DNA of 6,650 nucleotides. Origin: a bacterium. Lineage in GTDB: Bacteria > Vulcanimicrobiota > Vulcanimicrobiia > Vulcanimicrobiales > SCRA01. Each line of letters begins with the position of its first letter. Positions within the stretch are counted from its first letter, which is position 1. The notes beneath the pieces were generated by a model. That model ran no database searches and was not told the DNA's origin. It worked only from the letters and a program-made list of their open reading frames with translations. Below are positions 1 through 6,155 of this stretch, piece by piece. Both the position numbers and the translations under genes were made by a program. Where the stretch lies: contig JAGWST010000467.1 of the NCBI GenBank assembly GCA_028869325.1, forward strand, positions 1 to 6,650, read 5' to 3'.

Positions 1-279
1 GCCCGGCGCGATCTCGTGCACTGCCTGCGCCACCTCTCGAGCGAGCGGCAGGAGCCCGCCGCCGGTCGGCACCCGAACGACCGCCGCGGGCCCGGAGAGG
101 GCGTCGAGGTACTGGCGGACCAGTGTGCTCTTTCCGTATCCGGCGGGCGCGACGATACACGCAACACGAAGCGCGAGCGCGTTGCCGAGTCGCTCGATGA
201 GCCGCGGCCGTTCGAGAGTTCCGAACGCCCCCGGGGCCGGCGCCGTTGCTGGAACGCCGACCAAGCGTCGAAGTGCCAT
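1..279 (-). CDS. MalT/LuxR-type (LAL) ATPase regulator, N-terminal part only
   Basis: This open frame runs without a stop from an ATG at 279 to the window edge (93 residues), so the gene is cut off at its C-terminal side. Residues 44-52 read APAGYGKST, a Walker A P-loop, and are followed by LVRQYL. They are preceded by ERPRLIERL (residues 23-31). This combination, an RPRL-type motif followed by an APAGYGKST P-loop, is the usual N-terminus of MalT-like, STAND-type ATPases that carry LuxR or BTAD domains further on. Those proteins are cytoplasmic, signal-responsive transcription activators that bind and hydrolyse ATP. The effector and DNA-binding domains are not in the window, so the ligand and targets cannot be named. 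An alternative ATG at 293 is out of frame. The gene lies downstream of the terminator-like element at 348-393 and probably has its own promoter. Confidence 0.75.
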   Translation of the reverse strand, partial: MALRRLVGVPATAPAPGAFGTLERPRLIERLGNALALRVACIVAPAGYGKSTLVRQYLDALSGPAAVVRVPTGGGLLPLAREVAQAVHEIAPG

Positions 280-291
280 GTCCGACGGCCC

Positions 292-297
292 ATTGTA
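292..297 (-). promoter_or_regulatory. Putative -10 box for the P-loop regulator
   Basis: On the minus strand the sequence TACAAT lies 12 bases before the ATG at 279, in a GC-rich background. Transcription would start around 283-287, leaving only a few untranslated bases, so the mRNA could be almost leaderless. No convincing -35 box is seen at the standard spacing, and no Shine-Dalgarno sequence precedes the ATG, which fits leaderless initiation. This is inferred from position and sequence only. Confidence 0.35.
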
Positions 298-347
298 GCA
301 CGGAACGGGGCAGCCTAGCGCCCTCCGAGGTCGCACCTACCGCATGG

Positions 348-393
348 AAAAAAGCGGCAGCTCTCGGGGCCCGGCGGCTAGCGCGTGCCGCCG
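348..393 (-). terminator. Putative intrinsic terminator after the ResB-like gene
   Basis: Read on the minus strand, the 121 bp after the stop at 401 contain a GC-rich inverted repeat ending in six T residues (plus-strand A run at 348-353). One fold pairs GCGGCA (391-386) with TGCCGC (359-354) directly before the T run, with a 26-nt interior. A competing 7-bp stem with an 8-nt loop pairs 372-378 with 387-393 but lies 18 nt from the T run. Either could end the tlpA-like/resB-like transcript. The long interior of the first fold makes the call moderate. Confidence 0.45.
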
Positions 394-400
394 CCGACTC

Positions 401-1324
401 TCAGATCGAGAGCCGTTCCTGCCGGCCCGGGGATACCGCCTCCTTGCGACGCCGCACGATCACGCCGAGCACTGCCAACACCGCACCGCCGATCAACAGC
501 GGGGGCCATGGCGCAGCGGCGACCACCAGCACCGGATAGCGGCCGATGGAGGCCGTCAGGCGCACGTCGTCGATGCGCGTGAGGACGCCTTGCGGTAGGA
601 AGCCGATGCCGCCGGGCACGAGATTGCGGCGCGCGTCGGTCAGCGCCACCAACAGGGCGGGCTCGCCGTCTCCAAGCTCGGCGCGGCGCACCTCGGCGAC
701 GTCGCTGGGCGAAAAGTAGAACGCCTGCACCGTGCGTTCGAGTGCGGGAAGCGCGAAGAGGTCGATCGGGTAGCTGCGATCGCGCAGCTTCGCCCGTGTC
801 GGAAAGAGCAGGATCGGCGAGAGGAACGCGCTGCCCTGCGGCTGCGTGATCGTCAGATGGCGGCCGCGAAGATCGGTCGCGTCGAGGTACGCCGCGGGGC
901 GCATCTGCGCGATCAGTACCGACGACTGCGTGTACGATCGCCCCCCCGGTGCGAGGCTCCCGCGGCCCGAGAGCGCGAGCCGCGCGCTGCCCGCCCGCAC
1001 CTGTGCCGCGTCGGCGATGGGGAAGTGGACGACGGTGCCGCCGCCCGCGTGCACCACCTGGCCAGGGCCGCGCGCGACCGTCTCCGTGTCGGCGCCCGTC
1101 AGCCCCGCATAGAGCGCGGCGCACCCGATCACCGCGACGCCAACCATGGCCAGACGGTAGCGCCGCTCGCGCAGCGCGTAGAAGACCGTCAAGCCGATGG
1201 CGACCACCAACGCCAGCGCGTACTGCCAGGTATGATAGAACGCCAAGCCGGGCACGGCGTCCTGCGCGAACGAGAGGATCAGTACCGAGACGCCGGCGGC
1301 GAGCGCGGCGAGCCATGCGCTCAC
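401..1324 (-). CDS. Four-helix membrane protein, possibly ResB-like
   Basis: The protein has 307 residues and starts at GTG 1324, which overlaps the upstream gene's TGA (GTGA), with GGAG 8 nt before it. Three hydrophobic segments near the N-terminus (roughly residues 4-22, 31-50 and 58-76) are followed by about 190 residues of beta-rich-looking soluble sequence. A last helix lies near 274-291, then a basic RRRK tail. The predicted topology places the large domain outside the cytoplasmic membrane. This arrangement, and the coupling to a ResA/TlpA-like thioredoxin, resemble ResB (Ccs1) of system II cytochrome c maturation. However, the protein is much shorter than typical ResB (about 450-550 residues) and I see no diagnostic motif. 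No ccsA/resC partner is in the window. The coding call is firm and the ResB identity is an inference. Confidence 0.8.
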   Translation of the reverse strand: MSAWLAALAAGVSVLILSFAQDAVPGLAFYHTWQYALALVVAIGLTVFYALRERRYRLAMVGVAVIGCAALYAGLTGADTETVARGPGQVVHAGGGTVVHFPIADAAQVRAGSARLALSGRGSLAPGGRSYTQSSVLIAQMRPAAYLDATDLRGRHLTITQPQGSAFLSPILLFPTRAKLRDRSYPIDLFALPALERTVQAFYFSPSDVAEVRRAELGDGEPALLVALTDARRNLVPGGIGFLPQGVLTRIDDVRLTASIGRYPVLVVAAAPWPPLLIGGAVLAVLGVIVRRRKEAVSPGRQERLSI

Positions 1325-1836
1325 TGCACATGCTCCGCGGTCTTTGCCTTGGACTCCATCTGGGCGTAGGTCAGCGGACCATCGACGGCTTCAGAGACCG
1401 TTCCGTCGCGGCGCACGAAGACGGTCGTCGGCAGGCCGAGCGCCCCGTATGCGGCACCATACTGCTGCTGCTGATCCAACAGGATCGGGAACGTGACGCC
1501 GACGCGCTTGACGAAGAGCGCCGCCGTCTGCGCCGACTCGCCCTCGTTGATACCGATCACCAGCACGCCGTCCTTCGCGGCATTGCGCGAGAAGCGCTCG
1601 AGATCCGGCATCTCCTGGCGGCACGGCGGACACCATGAGGCCCAGAGGTTGAGCAGCAAGACCTTGCCGCGAAAATCGGCGACGCCCGCGGCGCCGCCGC
1701 CCAGCCGCGCTACCGAGAAGCTCTCGACCTGCGCTCCAGCCAAGGCCGCAGGCCCCGAGGCGGAGGTGCCCTTGCCGCTGCCGCAGGCGCTCAGCGCGAG
1801 GGCGGCGAGGGCGGCCATCCAGATACCACGATTCAC
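1321..1836 (-). CDS. TlpA/ResA-like thioredoxin-fold lipoprotein
   Basis: This 171-residue protein is a membrane-anchored, extracytoplasmic thiol-disulfide oxidoreductase. I place the start at GTG 1836 because AAAGG lies 8 nt upstream and because it gives a proper lipoprotein signal: MNRGIW, a short hydrophobic run, then the lipobox LSAC with the lipidated cysteine at residue 18. The frame stays open upstream to 1938, but that would bury the signal peptide. The redox motif WCPPC is at 68-72 after the family hallmark LLLNLWAS. GLPTTVFV at 134-141 supplies the cis-proline (P136) that packs on the active site. Proteins of this type reduce apocytochrome c or other exported proteins, or deliver reductant to partners. 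The neighbour translated from the GTGA overlap is a ResB-like membrane protein, which suggests a haem or disulfide role, though the substrate is not proven. It is divergent from the M48 protease gene. Confidence 0.9.
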   Translation of the reverse strand: MNRGIWMAALAALALSACGSGKGTSASGPAALAGAQVESFSVARLGGGAAGVADFRGKVLLLNLWASWCPPCRQEMPDLERFSRNAAKDGVLVIGINEGESAQTAALFVKRVGVTFPILLDQQQQYGAAYGALGLPTTVFVRRDGTVSEAVDGPLTYAQMESKAKTAEHVQ

Positions 1837-1896
1837 GGTTCCGACCTTTACGCGGCCGGCACGGGAAGGCCTATCGCAGGCCGCGAAGAGGGCGAG

Positions 1897-1920
1897 CCCT
1901 CCACGAGGGAGGAGGTCCCT
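1897..1920 (+). promoter_or_regulatory. Shine-Dalgarno of the M48 gene within two competing hairpins
   Basis: GGAGG at 1911-1915 lies 6 nt before GTG 1922 and decides that start. It forms the exact loop of a 5-bp hairpin (AGGGA 1906-1910 with TCCCT 1916-1920). A second hairpin, CCCTC 1897-1901 with GAGGG 1905-1909, uses some of the same bases, so the two cannot form together. This could modulate ribosome access, but purine-rich Shine-Dalgarno regions can produce such pairs by chance. Confidence 0.45.
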
Positions 1921-1921
1921 A

Positions 1922-3877
1922 GTGGCCTGTAACGGCACGCTGGCTCACGTAATACGCCGCACGTCTGCGCTTGCATTGATCGCCGCGATCTCGGTCATGC
2001 TCGCCGCGCCGCCGGCGGCCGTTGCGATGACCACGCAGCGAGAGGTCCATTTCGGGCAACGTATCGAGCGGGCGATCGACGAGCAGATCGGTACCGTCGG
2101 CGATGACCCGCTGCTCACCGGCTGGGTGGATCGCGTCTTCAACGCCCTGACGCCCTATACCAAACGGCGCGACATCGTCTATCGCGTGCGCATCCTGGAC
2201 AGCGAGACGCCCAACGCCTTCTCGCTCCCCGGCGGCACCATTTTCATCACCAAAGGGATGCTGAACTACGTTCGCGGCGATGACGAGCTGGCCGCCGTCT
2301 TCGGTCACGAGCTCGGCCACGAGGAGCAGTACCACATCACCAAGATGTATGAGGAGGTCAAGGGCGCCAACACGCTGCTCACGATCTTGAGATTCTTCTC
2401 GCCGCTCGTCTCACGCTTTGGCGACCTTGCCGCCGGCCTCTACCTGCTGAAGGTCAGCCGCTATCACGAGCTCAAGGCCGACCAGTACGGCCTGCTGCTG
2501 ATGACGGACGCCGGCTACGATCCGCAGATCATGGTCACGCTGATGGATCGCTTGGGCTCGCTGGAGCCGAAGTCGGGCGGCATCTTCTCCCGTTACTTCG
2601 AGACGCATCCGGGCGCCGCAGACCGCGTCGCGCACTTGCAGGGCTACCCGCAGATCGACAACCGCAGCGAGGCACAGGCAACGGCGCAGGCGCATCACGA
2701 TCTCGAGGAGGGCCAATACGCCTTCGCGCAACGGGAGTTGCAGCGCATTCTCGTTAGGGACCCCGCCAACGACGCGGCGCGCCTCGATCTCGCACGCGCG
2801 CAATCGGCTCTCGGATACGCCGGGATGGCGCGGCAGACGCTCGCGCCGCTGGCGAACGATCCGCGCGCGCTTGCGGTGGAGCGCGCGAATAGCGAGCCGG
2901 TCGCCTTCCCGGCGATCGACGCCGGGCCCATCCTGGCGGCGCTGGACCGGAGCGAGCGGAAGATCGACGCCGAGAAGAGCGACCTCGCCGCGCGTATCAA
3001 GGCGGGGCGCCACGATGCCGGCGCGCTCGACGCGCGCCTGGGTGAGCTCGACTTCGACGTGCCGATGGACGAAACGGGCGGCATCGACGGCGTCAGCGAC
3101 TCCTCACGACTGGCTACGCTGCTGACCGAACAGCTCAAGCTCGTACGCGATACCAATCATCTCTTCGACGAGGCGACCGACACCTTCGACCAGGCACCGG
3201 CGATCCTGGCCGACGACCGCGCGCTCCTCGAGGCGATTCACGATCAGCTGGAGCATCCCAACTCGAACAGCAATCTCGTGCTCACGCACGCGCTTGCGAT
3301 CATCGAGGGCGTCGATTCCAGCGCTGCCGGGCTGCTGCGCGCCGTCGACGCAGCGCGCGGCTCGATGGCCGTGGCGTATCGCGAGTCCGCTGCCATCGAT
3401 AGCTACATGCAGGCCTTCGGCGACGTCAAGCACTACCCGCACGGCGATCTCGCGCAGGGTGATCTCGACCGGCTGCTGCCGCTGGCAAAAGCCGCCCAGG
3501 CGGCCTTCGTCGCCTCGGCCCGCGCCGCCGATATCTCGGCGGACGAGTTCAACGCGGCGCAGGCGCGCGCGCTGCTGGGGCGTATCGCCATGCTCGCCCC
3601 GGATGCCACGCCCGCGCGCTACGAGGCCTATCGCGCGCTGCTCGCCCACCAGTTTGCCACCCCCGTGCCGACGCTTGCGCAGATGCGCGCTGCAGGCGCC
3701 ACGCCCGGGACGGTAGCGGTGGCCTGTATCCTTGCGGCGGAGCGGCATGCGGAGCCGCTCCAAAACCTGGCGCCGCTGCGCGGTAAGGATACCATCGCCG
3801 CCGCTCTCGCCGCTCCAGTGCGCGCCGAGACGTTGCAGCTCGGCCTCGGTTTGATCTGGACCGCCTACCGCGACTGA
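1922..3877 (+). CDS. Secreted M48-family zinc metalloprotease, BepA-like, with long C-terminal extension
   Basis: This protein has 651 residues starting from GTG 1922, chosen for the strong GGAGGT Shine-Dalgarno and because it gives a signal peptide: basic IRR at 11-13, a hydrophobic core, and cleavage likely after AVA (residue 35). The M48 catalytic domain spans about 37-255. NAFSLPGGTIF (98-108) is the conserved substrate-cleft strand, HELGH (129-133) supplies two zinc histidines and the catalytic glutamate, and E183 in SRYHELKAD is the third ligand. About 260-310 looks like one or two TPR-type helical pairs. Together these resemble BepA/YfgC and similar periplasmic proteases that act in outer-membrane protein quality control. 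Residues from about 311 to the end are mainly helical with no family that I recognise, which makes the protein longer than BepA (about 490). It is probably periplasmic, with no membrane anchor after the signal. Its 3' end overlaps the convergent peroxiredoxin gene by 13 bp. Confidence 0.92.
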   Translation: MACNGTLAHVIRRTSALALIAAISVMLAAPPAAVAMTTQREVHFGQRIERAIDEQIGTVGDDPLLTGWVDRVFNALTPYTKRRDIVYRVRILDSETPNAFSLPGGTIFITKGMLNYVRGDDELAAVFGHELGHEEQYHITKMYEEVKGANTLLTILRFFSPLVSRFGDLAAGLYLLKVSRYHELKADQYGLLLMTDAGYDPQIMVTLMDRLGSLEPKSGGIFSRYFETHPGAADRVAHLQGYPQIDNRSEAQATAQAHHDLEEGQYAFAQRELQRILVRDPANDAARLDLARAQSALGYAGMARQTLAPLANDPRALAVERANSEPVAFPAIDAGPILAALDRSERKIDAEKSDLAARIKAGRHDAGALDARLGELDFDVPMDETGGIDGVSDSSRLATLLTEQLKLVRDTNHLFDEATDTFDQAPAILADDRALLEAIHDQLEHPNSNSNLVLTHALAIIEGVDSSAAGLLRAVDAARGSMAVAYRESAAIDSYMQAFGDVKHYPHGDLAQGDLDRLLPLAKAAQAAFVASARAADISADEFNAAQARALLGRIAMLAPDATPARYEAYRALLAHQFATPVPTLAQMRAAGATPGTVAVACILAAERHAEPLQNLAPLRGKDTIAAALAAPVRAETLQLGLGLIWTAYRD

Positions 3878-4374
3878 TCGCCGGTAAGGGGCCACGAGCC
3901 GGGGGCGAACGCGGCTGCCGCGGCGCGCTCGATCTGCTCGATGGTGGGGCGGTCGAACTGGCTGCGCCCCACGTGCTGCCACTGCACCTCTCCGCGCGGA
4001 TCGATCACAAAGACCGCCGGGTGCGCGATGTTGAACGCGCCCAGACCGATCGCGTGATAGACCCCGTAGCGCTTGATGATCGCGCGGTTGGCGTCGATGA
4101 GGACGGGAAAGGCGATGCCGCGCTTGGTGCGCAGGCGCTCAACCGGCTGCGGACGCTGGCCGACGACGCCCACGACGCGAATCCCGCGCGGAAGCCAGGC
4201 CTCGGCAGCATGCTGCAGCTCCACGAGCTGCTTACGGCATCGCGGTCACCACGTGCCGCGGAAGAAGGCCAGGATCACGACCGACCCGCGCAGGCTCTCG
4301 AGCGAGAGCACGCGACCCTCGCTCGTGGGGAGGGCAAACTGCGGGGCCGGATGCCCCACCAACGTCGTTCGCAT
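3865..4374 (-). CDS. Putative selenocysteine-containing peroxiredoxin (AhpC/TSA family, UxxC)
   Basis: Reading through one in-frame UGA at 4248-4246 gives a complete 169-residue thioredoxin-fold peroxiredoxin. The N-terminal half has the AhpC/TSA hallmarks: VGHPAPQFALP (6-16), then SLESLRGSVVILAFFRGTW (24-42). UGA is residue 43, followed without any frame change by PRCRKQLVELQ. Relatives have FRGxWCPxC here, so UGA replaces exactly the first, nucleophilic cysteine, and C46 would be its resolving partner. The remainder is also typical: FPVLID (89-94), YGV (103-105) and HPAVFVIDPRGEVQW (118-132). The product would be a cytoplasmic thiol/selenol peroxidase, as no signal peptide is seen. ATG 4374 matches the usual family N-terminus, but its Shine-Dalgarno is weak; ATG 4461 is an in-frame alternative. 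It is divergent from folD by 88 bp and overlaps the M48 3' end. A sequencing error (TGC to TGA) or a fresh nonsense mutation are the alternatives. Confidence 0.8.
4210..4240 (-). promoter_or_regulatory. Candidate bacterial SECIS element
   Basis: On the minus strand, 21 nt separate the UGA (4248-4246) from the apical loop of a stem-loop. The upper stem is GCAGCUC (4231-4225) with GAGCUGC (4221-4215), 7 perfect base pairs closing the loop GUG (4224-4222). Below an asymmetric internal loop, AUGC (4240-4237) pairs with GCAU (4213-4210). The bacterial SECIS model asks for a short stem soon after UGA, an apical loop of 3 to about 14 nt with G in the first two positions, and a UGA-to-loop distance of roughly 16-37 nt. 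All of these are met. SelB would bind the loop and deliver Sec-tRNA. The encoded residues KQLVELQ are also conserved in the protein family, so some of the complementarity could be coincidental. Confidence 0.65.
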
Positions 4375-4462
4375 GGCGAGGCCGCTTCGCTTCTTCGGGC
4401 GAGGGTCCCGCCCGCACGCTCCCGAAGCCAGGGCGGCCAACCCGCCCGGAGATGAACCCATC

Positions 4463-5329
4463 GTGCAGACCACCGCCACCATCCTAGACGGCCGCGCGCT
4501 CGCGCGCGAGCTGGTCGCCGGCCTGACGCAGCGTGCCGAGGCTCTGCGCAACGCCGGTAACGTGCCGCGACTGGTGGTGGAGATGGTCGGCGAAGACGAG
4601 TCGAGCCTCGCCTACGCACGCTCGCTGCTCAAGCTGGGCGCCAAAATCGGCATCGAGGTCAACCTCGAGCAGATGCCCAGCGACGCGAGCGAGAAGCGCG
4701 TCATCGCACGACTGAGCGCCCTCTCCACGGATCGCACGATCCACGGCGTGCTGCTCCATCAGCCCTTGCCGCCGCACCTCGACATCGAGCGCATCGCCCA
4801 GCACATCCCCGAGTCGAAGGACGTCGACGCAACGCATCCCGCCAATCAGGGCCGGCTGGCGTACGGCCGCGACCCGCTCTTCGTCCCCGCGACCCCGCAG
4901 GCGGTGATGCTGCTGCTGGAGGCCTCGCCCGCGTGGCCGCTGCGCGGCAGGAGGGCCGTGGTTGTCGGCCGTTCGGTGGTCGTCGGCCTCCCGGTCTCGC
5001 TGCTGCTGCTCGCCGCCGACGCCACGGTCACCACCTGCCATGTCGAGACGCACGATCTGGCGCAGTATACCCGCGCGGCCGAGGTTCTGGTGGTCGCGAC
5101 CGGCGTTCCCGGCTTGGTCACGGCGGAGATGGTGGCGCCGGGCGCGACGGTGATCGACGTCGGCACGACGATGGTCGGCGGCGTCCTCAAGGGCGACGTC
5201 GCCTACGAGGAGGTCGCGCGGGTGGCCGGCGCCATCACGCCCGTCCCTGGCGGCGTCGGGCCGCTGACGAACGTCGCGCTGATGCGCAACGTCATCGCCG
5301 CCGCGGAGACCGGCGACGCCTACTTTTGA
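4463..5329 (+). CDS. folD: FolD, methylenetetrahydrofolate dehydrogenase/cyclohydrolase (divergent active site)
   Basis: The 288-residue product matches the normal FolD length. GTG 4463 is chosen because MQTTATILDGRALAREL is the standard FolD N-terminus, with GGAGA ten bases upstream. FolD converts 5,10-methylene-THF to 5,10-methenyl-THF with NAD(P)+ and then to 10-formyl-THF, in the cytoplasm, supplying purine and formyl-Met synthesis. Visible family blocks are PESKDVDA (116-123), PATPQAV (142-148), the dinucleotide-binding VVVGRSVVVGLP (166-177), TCHVETHDL (191-199), VIDVGT (230-235), GDV (244-246) and PVPGGVGPLT (260-269). Oddities: in the YxxxK motif, Y51 is followed by L55 where the catalytic lysine normally stands, and the VQLPLP block reads HQPLPP (99-104). 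Dehydrogenase activity may persist while cyclohydrolase activity is uncertain. It is divergent from the peroxiredoxin gene. Confidence 0.93.
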   Translation: MQTTATILDGRALARELVAGLTQRAEALRNAGNVPRLVVEMVGEDESSLAYARSLLKLGAKIGIEVNLEQMPSDASEKRVIARLSALSTDRTIHGVLLHQPLPPHLDIERIAQHIPESKDVDATHPANQGRLAYGRDPLFVPATPQAVMLLLEASPAWPLRGRRAVVVGRSVVVGLPVSLLLLAADATVTTCHVETHDLAQYTRAAEVLVVATGVPGLVTAEMVAPGATVIDVGTTMVGGVLKGDVAYEEVARVAGAITPVPGGVGPLTNVALMRNVIAAAETGDAYF

Positions 5330-5378
5330 CGCACGCGAGCGGTGAGCGACGGCGAGCTGAGCGGAAAGGCGAGCGAGA

Positions 5379-6080
5379 TCAGTTCGGCGAGAAGTAGACG
5401 CCGAAGAGACGCTCCTGGTCTTTGCGTTCGCCGTTTCCACCGGATTCGCCGCGCGCGGCACTCTCGCGCTGCGCCGCGATGCGCTCTAGCGCCGCGGTGG
5501 CGCGCTGCAGCACGGCCAGCTCGGCGCGCAAGCGCTCGTCGGCACGGGAGACCTCCAGCAGGCGCTGTTTCGCCGCGTCGTTGGTCTGCAGCGTCTGCGC
5601 GATCACGTACGAGGCGCTGACAGGGTCGTCGGGGAGGTCGGGCAGCTCCAGCTCGACGTTCGCCATCTTGGCGAGCAGATCGACGTATGCGGGAAGCCCG
5701 GCTCGCGCCCGCGCGACCAGCTCACCCGCGGCCGCCGTCGGGGGCGGCTCGCTGAGGTACTCGACCTCGGCCAGGAGGTATGGCTCGCGCGAGACGACAC
5801 GCACGATGCTGAAGCGCCGCTCGCCGCGCACGTCGAGCAGGAACCGCCCTTCCGGAAGGGGATCGCAACGCATGATGCGCGCCTCGGTTCCAATCGAGTG
5901 CGGCGTCGCCGCCGGATCTCCGGCCTCGCCCCCTTCGCGGATCAAGGCGATGCCGAAGGGTACGTCCTGCTCGAGGCACTCGCGCACCATGCGCCGGAAG
6001 CGCTCCTCGAAGACGTGGATGTTCATCGTCGCACCGGGAAAGAAGACGGTCCCCAACGGGAAGAGGCGTAACGTATCCAC
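5379..6080 (-). CDS. Stand-alone Lon N-terminal (substrate-binding) domain protein
   Basis: The 233-residue product has the LonN/PUA-like fold signature from its first residues: LRLFPLGTVFFPG (4-16), IHVFEERFRRMV (21-32), PFGIALIREG (41-50), SIGTEARI (62-69) and the GERRF block (86-90). It has no AAA+ or serine-protease domain, so it is not Lon itself. Such short proteins are widespread and are thought to bind unfolded polypeptides, but no clear biochemical role is established. The C-terminal third is helical, with a charged, Ala- and Arg-rich segment (about 167-220) that could form a coiled coil. I chose GTG 6080 because GAAGGAG lies 8 nt upstream; the in-frame GTG at 6089 lies within that Shine-Dalgarno. 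The gene follows the superoxide dismutase on the same strand with 75 bp between them, so co-transcription is plausible. It converges on folD with a 49-bp gap in which I see no terminator. Confidence 0.88.
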   Translation of the reverse strand: MDTLRLFPLGTVFFPGATMNIHVFEERFRRMVRECLEQDVPFGIALIREGGEAGDPAATPHSIGTEARIMRCDPLPEGRFLLDVRGERRFSIVRVVSREPYLLAEVEYLSEPPPTAAAGELVARARAGLPAYVDLLAKMANVELELPDLPDDPVSASYVIAQTLQTNDAAKQRLLEVSRADERLRAELAVLQRATAALERIAAQRESAARGESGGNGERKDQERLFGVYFSPN

Positions 6081-6105
6081 GATCGTCACTCCTTCGGGCC
6101 GTGGC

Positions 6106-6148
6106 GGCGGCGCCGTAGCGCCGCCCCCATCCCTTCGCCGGTGCCGGC
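6106..6148 (-). other. GC hairpins between sod and the LonN gene
   Basis: The 75-bp gap holds a perfect 8-bp stem (GGCGGCGC 6106-6113 with GCGCCGCC 6118-6125, loop CGTA) and a weaker 4-bp stem (6137-6140 with 6145-6148). Neither is followed by a T run on the minus strand, so a classical intrinsic terminator is not supported. They may act as an mRNA stability or attenuation structure between sod and the downstream gene. Confidence 0.4.
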
Positions 6149-6155
6149 CCCGCGC

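Noticed and set aside
378..1331. Long Arg-rich minus-strand ORF overlapping the ResB-like gene
   Set aside because: It is a frame shadow with an arginine-heavy, domain-free translation; the 401-1324 frame has proper membrane segments and coupling.
1493..1921. N-terminal extension of the M48 reading frame
   Set aside because: It is antisense to the TlpA-like gene, and the frame is open only through GC bias. The strong Shine-Dalgarno and the signal peptide put the start at GTG 1922.
3104..3982. 292-codon minus-strand ORF opposite the M48 gene
   Set aside because: It is an antisense shadow in GC-rich DNA with low-complexity charged sequence and no motif. The same holds for the antisense ORF at 4484-5461 opposite folD.
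4246..4248. UGA reassigned to an amino acid genome-wide
   Set aside because: The M48, TlpA-like, ResB-like, folD and LonN genes all end at TGA at their expected lengths, so TGA is a normal stop in this genome.
4246..4551. Separate short gene ending at the TGA (and another starting at GTG 4224)
   Set aside because: Each half alone is an incomplete peroxiredoxin. They share one frame, and the bases between them encode conserved family residues, so a single recoded gene explains both.
5330..5378. Bidirectional terminator between folD and the LonN gene
   Set aside because: Repeated GAGCG-type words are present, but there is no convincing inverted repeat with a T run on either strand.
6081..6089. 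GTG 6089 as start of the LonN gene
   Set aside because: This codon overlaps its only Shine-Dalgarno (GAAGGAG 6095-6089); GTG 6080 has ideal spacing.
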